DNA from: Clostridia bacterium
GTDB lineage: Bacteria; Bacillota_A; Clostridia; Christensenellales; Aristaeellaceae
Length of the DNA stretch: 28,378 nt
Assembly (NCBI GenBank): GCA_017432405.1
Contig: JAFRJF010000069.1
Span: forward strand, 1-28,378
Direction: 5' to 3'
Under the pieces are notes generated by a model. The model was given only the letters and a program-made list of their open reading frames with translations. It had not been told where the DNA came from and searched no databases. A program made the position numbers and the translations under genes. Of the stretch, positions 23,561 through 28,378 are shown piece by piece. Position 1 is the first letter of the stretch, and every line of letters starts with the position of its first letter.

Positions 23561-24205
23561 ATGAAAGCGATCAAAAATAAGCTGCAATCCAAACGGGGTG
23601 CGTCCATCACCTTCGCGTTGCTGTTGTTTTTGGTGTGCGCGGTGATCAGCGGCGTGGTGATCGTTGCCGCCACCGCCGCCGCCGGACGCATGAGCGAACA
23701 GTCGGACATGGATGAACGGTATTATGCCGTGACCGCTGTGGCTGATCGGTTGAATCAAGTATTTGATGGGAAAGAAGTCATAGTTACATATGACATTGAA
23801 GCTAAGAAGCCGAAGGTAGACAGCTTAAAAGTCAAAAACACAGATGGTACGGAAACGAATATACCAACGATACTAAAAAAAGCATCGATTGATGCCGTGC
23901 TGGGCGTTTTGTTGGAAGAGTCTGTAACTGAACCTGAACAGGTTAAGTATCCAAAATCAGGCAAAGTGACTTGTACTGTTGATAGGGAAATGCAGAGTGA
24001 TGGGCGTATGGAATACACAATCAGTGCATGGACCCAAAAATCGGAAACAGATACATCCGGCAAATACACTGTGGTGGTAACCCTTTCTCCTAATTTGCCC
24101 AGTTCGGCGACAGAGACAGCAACGAGTGGTCAAGCTACCGTGAAATGGAAATTTCTCGGTGCGAGAAAAGTAAGTGCCACTCAGAAGAAGACAGAGGATG
24201 GTTGA
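23561..24205 (+). CDS. Pilin-like membrane protein with variant class III leader (PilX-like position)
   Basis: The product has 214 residues. A basic leader ends in KRG (residues 11-13), followed by ASITF and a hydrophobic helix to about residue 38. The usual Glu at +5 is replaced by Phe, so this is not a classical prepilin. After the helix, MSEQSDMDERYYAVTAVADRL resembles the start of minor pilins of the PilX/PilV group, where a YYAxE-type stretch follows the membrane helix, but the match is by eye. The body (about residues 60-214) is soluble, with one Cys, and matches no family I know. It is the first of four tightly spaced genes; its TGA is three bases before the next ATG. Expected role: a subunit or initiator of a pilus-like filament or pseudopilus in the membrane. 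GC content falls sharply near codon 65. Confidence 0.72.
   Translation: MKAIKNKLQSKRGASITFALLLFLVCAVISGVVIVAATAAAGRMSEQSDMDERYYAVTAVADRLNQVFDGKEVIVTYDIEAKKPKVDSLKVKNTDGTETNIPTILKKASIDAVLGVLLEESVTEPEQVKYPKSGKVTCTVDREMQSDGRMEYTISAWTQKSETDTSGKYTVVVTLSPNLPSSATETATSGQATVKWKFLGARKVSATQKKTEDG
24193..24198 (+). promoter_or_regulatory. Ribosome binding site of the second pilin-like gene
   Basis: AGAGGA lies inside the end of the preceding gene, ten bases before ATG 24209. The overlap of site and coding sequence suggests translational coupling. Confidence 0.6.
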
Positions 24206-24208
24206 TCT

Positions 24209-24457
24209 ATGAAAAAGACAATAAAGAGCAAGATCAGAAGTATTTCCGGTGAATCCATCGGCGAAACGCTGGTAGCGCTGCTGATTTCCGCCCTTGCGCT
24301 GCTGATGTTAGCTGGTGCGATCGGTTCTGCTTCAAAGATTGTTACAAGAAATAAAACCGCAATGGATGAATACTACGTTGGCGCAGGCGAAAGCAAAAGC
24401 CAGCAAGCTGCGACCTTTGATAAATGGAAGACGGAGGCTACTACTAATCTGCCATAG
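24209..24457 (+). CDS. Very small prepilin-like protein (82 aa)
   Basis: The leader (residues 1-14, six Lys/Arg, ending in SISG) is followed by ESIGE, which puts Glu at +5 of the mature protein, and then by a hydrophobic helix TLVALLISALALLMLAGAI. This is a recognisable class III prepilin signal for a prepilin peptidase. Only about 40 residues follow the helix, with no Cys, so there is almost no globular head; ordinary pilins have 100 or more. The stop is TAG, and the frame stays open past it into the next gene. The protein may be a minimal pseudopilin that only contributes a helix to the filament, or the gene may be a truncated remnant. It lies three bases behind the previous gene and 60 bases before the next start. 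Confidence 0.72.
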   Translation: MKKTIKSKIRSISGESIGETLVALLISALALLMLAGAIGSASKIVTRNKTAMDEYYVGAGESKSQQAATFDKWKTEATTNLP

Positions 24458-24502
24458 CGGGATTTTGAGTATAGCCTAAAAAACTGTTCTACCATGAAAG
24501 CA

Positions 24503-24508
24503 GGGAGG
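24503..24508 (+). promoter_or_regulatory. Ribosome binding site that fixes the GTG start of the third pilin-like gene
   Basis: GGGAGG lies nine bases before GTG 24518. The ATG at 24494 precedes this site and has no Shine-Dalgarno sequence of its own, so GTG 24518 is the better start. Confidence 0.72.
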
Positions 24509-24517
24509 CATAACGCC

Positions 24518-25120
24518 GTGAAGACAAAGAGAAAGCTAAGAAGTAATAAAGGCTTCACACTGGCAGAAACACTGCTGGCTGTGTTGATTTTGTTGCTCGT
24601 TTCTACGATTGTAGCCACTGGCATCCCTGCGGCGCGAAATGCTTACGAAAAGGTGGTTGTGGCTTCAAATGCGCAGGCTGTACTTGCTACAGCCGCGACA
24701 GCTCTGCGAGATGAACTTGGCACAGGCTGGAATATACAAATAGGCGATGATTATTCAATAACTTACAATAGCGCAAAAACCGGCGCTCTGTCCAAACTGT
24801 TTCTAACAACGGACGAAGGTATTAAATTGCAGGAATATGGACAAACGAACGCATTTAATACTGTTAATGCCACCAGTGCCTTTTTCCTTAACAACACTGA
24901 AAGTAGCTCTATATCTGAAGACAAAAGCCGAAGACTGATTGCTGAAAAGGCGGGCCCTGGGGATTCTTCGGGGAATCTCATCGTCAAATATGAAAGTGCG
25001 TATTATTCCAACAACTGCGTGGTCATTTCCAATCTCAGTGTAGGCTCGACTGCTTACCCAAATTTGGCGTCTATTGAATCTCTTACCATTCCTGTCATTT
25101 CAGCAAAAACGACGGTTTGA
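24518..25120 (+). CDS. Type IV prepilin-like protein (GFTLAE class III signal)
   Basis: From GTG the protein has 200 residues. It begins with a basic leader ending in NKG (residue 12), then the canonical FTLAE with Glu at +5, and a hydrophobic helix ETLLAVLILLLVSTIVATGI. Prepilin peptidase would cut after Gly12 and the helix would pack into a type IV pilus or type II secretion pseudopilus. The following helix (AARNAYEKVVVASNAQAVLATAATALRDEL) and a beta-rich head fit pilin architecture, though I cannot assign the head to a family. It has one Cys and many Asn/Ser/Thr. Its TGA overlaps an ATG by one base (TGATG). Likely a minor pilin working with the neighbouring pilin-like proteins. Confidence 0.85.
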   Translation: MKTKRKLRSNKGFTLAETLLAVLILLLVSTIVATGIPAARNAYEKVVVASNAQAVLATAATALRDELGTGWNIQIGDDYSITYNSAKTGALSKLFLTTDEGIKLQEYGQTNAFNTVNATSAFFLNNTESSSISEDKSRRLIAEKAGPGDSSGNLIVKYESAYYSNNCVVISNLSVGSTAYPNLASIESLTIPVISAKTTV

Positions 25121-25152
25121 TGTTTGATTATCGCAGAACAGGCGGTGAATGA
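25120..25152 (+). other. Possible 10-codon coupling ORF between the third and fourth pilin genes
   Basis: ATG at 25120 overlaps the previous TGA in a TGATG arrangement and encodes MFDYRRTGGE, then TGA at 25150-25152. Its stop lies one base before ATG 25154. It could serve to carry ribosomes to the next start. A chance ORF this short is also quite possible. Confidence 0.25.
25140..25145 (+). promoter_or_regulatory. Weak ribosome binding site before the fourth pilin-like gene
   Basis: AGGCGG lies eight bases before ATG 25154. It is weaker than the sites of the neighbours, which fits the idea of coupled translation from upstream. TTG 25124 and GTG 25145 are in frame too but would lengthen the leader and have no better site. 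Confidence 0.45.
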
Positions 25153-25153
25153 A

Positions 25154-27664
25154 ATGGATAAAAACAGGAAAGTGCGCGGCTTTACCATGGCAGAGATGTT
25201 GATCGTCGTTGCCATTATCATGGTGCTCAGCGGTGTTGCTTTTATAGCAGTTGCGAGCCATCAACGCTCCATGGCACAGTTGGAGCGTGATACTGTAGCA
25301 AAAGAAATCTTTGTAGCGGCGCAAAATCATCTGACCATGGCGGAAAGCCAGGGGTATCTGCCGGATGAGAAAGGCAGTGTAGATTACGGAAATACAGAAG
25401 ATCCTGTGCCCACTGTTACAGGTCGCACGAATTCAAATGTGTATTCTTTTTCTGTAAGCGGTGCCAGTAGCTTTACAGGTGGCAGCGTACTTGATCTCAT
25501 GCTGCCCTTTGGTTCTATCGATGATACAATTCGCAGTGGAGGCAGTTATATTATACGCTATCAAGCCAAGCCTGCAATTGTGCTGGATGTATTCTATTGT
25601 CCCAAATCCTCTTCTTCCAGCGGACAACTTAGGTTTACGCATGATCTTGGGAATAATAAATATTCAGAAGTAGCTACATATGCTGGTGCTGGCACAGATC
25701 GCAAGCATTGTTTTGATGATAATTGTGTTCTTGGCTGGTACGGCAACGATGTGGCAGGGGACAGCGGCGAAAATATTGAAACACCCAGAATTGAGGTAAT
25801 AAATAAGGAACGCTTGTTGGTGAATGTTTTCGATCCGAATAACAGCGCAACTGATCCTAATTCTTTAGCTTCGCTATGCTTGATCATAACCGGCGAAAAG
25901 CGGGGGGCTGACGAGACAAGCCGTCCGCAGGCTGCCATACAATTGAAAAATGATGCCAACAACAGGTTTAAGTGGGTCCCTGAGAGCAATGGTGTGGAAG
26001 GTCATTATGAAGTGATCCTGGATGATGTTACCACTGCCACAGGGACAGATGACGATGGCCTGCACTTTTCTGATCTGAACCGCACCAAGAATACTGCAAT
26101 AACGCTGAAAAAGGATGCGTCCGGAAACGCTATAACATTCAAGCCGGGAGAGAATATTACTGTACAGGTTGTAGCTTATAGCAATAGCGAGTTGACAAAT
26201 ATTGCTTACAGTGTGGAAAGAACCACCAATAGCCTGTTTGCGGACTCGGGTGTGACTCCGACGACGGCCATGATCGGCAATTTCCGCCATCTGGAAAACC
26301 TGGATATCGCTGTATCAGGTTTGGATTCGACACTCGGCTTTAACAAAGCGGAGCAGATTGGCGATCTGGCAAAACCAGCATCGGCGGAAGATAGCGAAGG
26401 AAGCGGTACAGATGGAGAAGACGAAGAAGATTTAAGCTGGACGGGCTTTGTCAATGCAATAAAAGCGGCAAAAGGCAGTGATACCGTCAAAATCTATAAA
26501 ACGTCCGATACCACCGGCACCGAAGTGAATTGCTACCGTCCTGTCGATCTGACGTATCAGCTGGAATACGACGGCCAGAATCACACAATCGAAGGCGTTG
26601 GAGTGAAATATGGCGCGGATGCCGGTTTGCTTGGCAGTATCAGCGCTCCTGGAAGCAAAGTTTCCAACCTTGAACTCATTGATTTCAATATCTCAACCAC
26701 CTCCGGCGACGCCGGCGCGCTGGCCGGAACCATGACGGGCACCACCGTCACCAATGTGGTGGCCTATCACACCGATGGTAAAGCAGATACCGCCAAGATA
26801 ACAACCACTTCCGGCAGCGCGGGCGGCCTGATCGGCTCCATCGATGGTGCGTCATCCGTTTCCAAATCCGCCGCGGCGCTGATTGTGAGCGCCACCGGCG
26901 GCAACGCGGGCGGACTGATTGGCAAATCTACGTCTACCGGCACCGTCTCCGGCTGCTATTCTGGCGGGCATACAATCGAAAGTGGTGAAGCGGTGATCTA
27001 TTCCGATACGGCTTACAACGTCACCGCGACCAGAGCCGAGGGTGCGACTACCGGCGGCATCGCGGGTGGCCTGATCGGCGACGCGGGCAGCACGGCAATC
27101 AGCTACAGCTATTCCACCTGCTCCGCTAAAGGCGTGACTGTTGGCGGCCTGATCGGCACCGGCAGTGGGGCAATCAATGACAGTTATTGCACCGGCAAGG
27201 TGAGCGGTACGACGCAGGGCGCGTTTGCCGGGGCGTGCGGAACGACCACGGATTGCCATTACTATGAGATCGTCAACGAGTATCCCGATGCGGATGGGGG
27301 CTACGGCTATCTGCTCCCTGTTCCGAAAGAAAAGACATCTGATGGCACAGGCAAGCCGTCGGGCATAAAAGCAATCGACGAAACCGCCCAGTCGTACAAT
27401 GACTTCTGCGGCGCTGCGAAGGATTCCCAGGGCAAGGACCTGTGGAATCCCGCCAACCCCTACGACGCTAAGCTGACCGAATACTATAACGGCCGATACA
27501 ATCTCGAAACCGTCGAACAGCTTGGGGCATCCATCACAAAGAATAGCGGCGCAGATGGCGATACAACGGTGACCGACTTCGTCGCCACCCACTACGGCGA
27601 CTGGCCGGCGCCGGAGATCTTCGTGGTTAATACAAAGGACACAACTGAAACGCCCACGCCCTGA
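25154..27664 (+). CDS. Large pseudopilin with GLUG-repeat adhesive domain (836 aa)
   Basis: A short leader MDKNRKVRG is followed by FTMAE (Glu at +5) and a hydrophobic helix to about residue 37, a canonical class III signal. Residues about 40-365 form a soluble region I cannot name. Residues about 370-490 look like the lead-in to GLUG domains (FRHLENLD, PVDLTYQLEYDGQNHTIEGV). Residues about 487-696 carry GLUG-type repeats: AGLLGSI, AGALAGT, AGGLIGS, AGGLIGK, AGGLIGD, VGGLIGT, with intervening VTNVV, SGCYSGG and NDSYCTG strands. GLUG repeats occur in bacterial surface adhesins and IgA proteases. The last 140 residues resemble the usual cap after such repeats. At 836 residues it is far longer than ordinary pilins and would be a natural tip or side adhesin of a filament. 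GC rises from about 40% to about 70% near codon 500. Confidence 0.85.
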   Translation: MDKNRKVRGFTMAEMLIVVAIIMVLSGVAFIAVASHQRSMAQLERDTVAKEIFVAAQNHLTMAESQGYLPDEKGSVDYGNTEDPVPTVTGRTNSNVYSFSVSGASSFTGGSVLDLMLPFGSIDDTIRSGGSYIIRYQAKPAIVLDVFYCPKSSSSSGQLRFTHDLGNNKYSEVATYAGAGTDRKHCFDDNCVLGWYGNDVAGDSGENIETPRIEVINKERLLVNVFDPNNSATDPNSLASLCLIITGEKRGADETSRPQAAIQLKNDANNRFKWVPESNGVEGHYEVILDDVTTATGTDDDGLHFSDLNRTKNTAITLKKDASGNAITFKPGENITVQVVAYSNSELTNIAYSVERTTNSLFADSGVTPTTAMIGNFRHLENLDIAVSGLDSTLGFNKAEQIGDLAKPASAEDSEGSGTDGEDEEDLSWTGFVNAIKAAKGSDTVKIYKTSDTTGTEVNCYRPVDLTYQLEYDGQNHTIEGVGVKYGADAGLLGSISAPGSKVSNLELIDFNISTTSGDAGALAGTMTGTTVTNVVAYHTDGKADTAKITTTSGSAGGLIGSIDGASSVSKSAAALIVSATGGNAGGLIGKSTSTGTVSGCYSGGHTIESGEAVIYSDTAYNVTATRAEGATTGGIAGGLIGDAGSTAISYSYSTCSAKGVTVGGLIGTGSGAINDSYCTGKVSGTTQGAFAGACGTTTDCHYYEIVNEYPDADGGYGYLLPVPKEKTSDGTGKPSGIKAIDETAQSYNDFCGAAKDSQGKDLWNPANPYDAKLTEYYNGRYNLETVEQLGASITKNSGADGDTTVTDFVATHYGDWPAPEIFVVNTKDTTETPTP
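26612..27240 (+). repeat. GLUG-type repeat block
   Basis: About six to seven units of 25-45 residues share an AGGLIG or VGGLIG core followed by a short turn, a hydrophobic strand and a polar tail. Two copies keep a Cys pair region (SGCYSGG, NDSYCTG). The block encodes a beta-helix-like or beta-roll adhesive segment fused behind a pilin helix. Confidence 0.8.
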
Positions 27665-27720
27665 CGCCGCGGGCGCCGACGCTACATCCGATATGCTTTA
27701 GATAAATGGGGGAATACGCC
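27665..27720 (+). promoter_or_regulatory. Short spacer with ribosome binding site for the SH3-repeat gene
   Basis: GGGGGAA at 27708-27714 lies at a normal distance from ATG 27721. A GGCGCC palindrome occurs near 27671-27678 but no T tract follows, so I do not call a terminator. No convincing promoter is visible. Confidence 0.55.
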
Positions 27721-28378
27721 ATGAAGAGAATCATCGCGCTGCTGCTGGCGGCCATGCTGCTCTGCGGCTCGGCCATGGCCTCGGACAAGTACGACCTGGA
27801 CAACTTCGGCTACCGGACCGTCAGGACACGGGGGCAGGGGAAGCTGGTGTTCCAGTCGAAACCGCGCGGCTCCTTCATGTCGGAATACAGCTTCAAAGAC
27901 GGCGACCGCATCTTCGTCAACCTGGATTGGCGGGAGGACGGGTATGCCATCGCCTATGAGAACGGCGATTACGGCTATGTGGACGCCAGCTACATCGACT
28001 GGGGCACCGACAGCCGCGGCAGCGACGACGTGCACGATCTGGACAACTTTGTCTACCGCACCGTGGAGATCGACAACGGCGGCGCGCTGGTGTTCCAGAG
28101 GACGCCTCGTGGCTCCTTTATGTACAACCATCGGTTCTATGACGGCGACGAGATCTTCGTCAATGAATACTACCGTGAAAGCGGCTACGCCCTGGCCTAT
28201 GAGGGCGGAAGCTATGGCTATGTGGACGCCGGCTATATCGACTGGGACGACGGCGACGACGGCGACGACGATTGGGACGACAGCGTCCACGACCTGGACA
28301 ACTTCGAATACCGCTACGTGGATATCGACAACGGCGGCGCGCTGGTGTTTCAGAAGACGGCCGGCGGAGCGTTCATGA
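27721..28378 (+). CDS. Secreted protein with tandem SH3_3-like repeats (3'-partial)
   Basis: At least 219 residues are encoded and the frame is still open at the window edge. Residues 1-20 form a Sec signal peptide (basic MKR, a Leu/Ala core, then AMA), with cleavage expected before Ser21. The Cys at residue 15 is not in a lipobox. Three units follow: residues 24-94, 105-175 and from 190 on. Each starts YDLDNF or HDLDNF, has LVFQ and RGSFM, then a GD-IFVN strand and YGYVDAxYIDW. The last part matches bacterial SH3 domains (SH3_3), which often bind peptidoglycan or its peptides. Units are joined by acidic linkers, the second being DDGDDGDDDWDD (28246-28281). It lies 56 bases behind the pilin-like genes but in another frame and may belong to the same transcript. 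Binding target and cell-wall role are inference. Confidence 0.8.
   Translation, partial: MKRIIALLLAAMLLCGSAMASDKYDLDNFGYRTVRTRGQGKLVFQSKPRGSFMSEYSFKDGDRIFVNLDWREDGYAIAYENGDYGYVDASYIDWGTDSRGSDDVHDLDNFVYRTVEIDNGGALVFQRTPRGSFMYNHRFYDGDEIFVNEYYRESGYALAYEGGSYGYVDAGYIDWDDGDDGDDDWDDSVHDLDNFEYRYVDIDNGGALVFQKTAGGAFM
27790..28378 (+). repeat. SH3-like tandem repeats with acidic linkers
   Basis: Three copies start at about 27790, 28033 and 28288, so the period is about 243-255 bases. Copies 2 and 3 are almost identical at DNA level over DLDNF and the IDNGGALVFQ stretch. The third copy is cut by the window edge, so the true repeat number is unknown. Confidence 0.75.

Noticed and set aside
24494..24517. 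ATG start for the third pilin-like gene.
   Set aside because: It has no Shine-Dalgarno sequence, while GGGAGG sits between it and GTG 24518 at a proper distance from the GTG.
25124..25153. TTG start for the fourth pilin-like gene.
   Set aside because: It would add ten acidic or neutral residues to the leader and has no ribosome binding site; ATG 25154 gives a typical short basic leader.
27665..27690. Possible terminator after the last pilin gene.
   Set aside because: Only a short GC palindrome is seen and no run of T follows.
27661..27697. Possible promoter (CTGACG and TATGCT) before the SH3-repeat gene.
   Set aside because: The two boxes match four of six bases each but are about 25 bases apart, outside the usual 16-18.
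27757..27771. Cys at residue 15 of the SH3-repeat protein as a lipoprotein anchor.
   Set aside because: The residues before it are Met-Leu-Leu, without the Ala or Gly at -1 expected of a lipobox, and an AMA cleavage site follows.
27944..28378. Open + strand frame overlapping the SH3-repeat gene.
   Set aside because: It is a shadow frame: the frame from 27721 has the signal peptide, ribosome binding site and repeated SH3-like domains.

Overview
The window is almost wholly coding on the + strand. It looks like a surface-display locus of a Gram-positive, GC-rich anaerobe, most probably a gut or rumen Clostridia (Bacillota). That placement rests on the protein families (MBG, SpaA/Cna-B and GGG-type beta-helix adhesin modules, Firmicute-style prepilin peptides, SH3_3 repeats), on GGAGG-type ribosome binding sites, and on a strong GC bias in third codon positions. 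No taxonomic marker gene is present, so the placement is inference.

Positions 2-23506 are one uninterrupted reading frame that is already open at the left edge. It is a fragment of at least 7,834 residues of a giant adhesin whose N-terminus lies outside the window. Its order is: two copies of a ~130-residue unit (2-656); an uncharacterised domain and two MBG repeats (657-1402); Ig-like and SpaA/Cna-B-like domains (1403-4177); five more MBG repeats (4178-5593); seven large 'header, beta-helix, tail' superdomains (6281-22384), with Cna-B/SpaA and InlB-type domains inserted between some of them; two SpaA-like domains (22385-23326); and a short hydrophilic tail with no sortase signal or membrane helix.

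Four small-to-large genes follow with short gaps (23561-24205, 24209-24457, 24518-25120, 25154-27664). All encode a short basic leader and one hydrophobic helix. The last three match the class III (type IV prepilin) signal with Glu at +5; the first is a variant. The fourth carries a GLUG-repeat adhesive domain behind its pilin helix. A secreted protein with tandem SH3_3-like repeats begins at 27721 and runs off the right edge.

Read together, the locus suggests a giant cell-wall-independent adhesin made beside its own set of pseudopilins, perhaps displayed on or exported by a type IV filament whose motor, platform and prepilin peptidase lie elsewhere. This link is inferred from gene order and from the missing sortase signal; nothing in the window proves it. 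Base composition drops from about 70% to about 40% GC inside the first pilin gene and returns to about 70% inside the fourth, so an AT-rich segment sits between GC-rich ends. I see no tRNA, rRNA, CRISPR array, transposase, or convincing promoter or terminator. No stretch over 300 bases lacks a gene.
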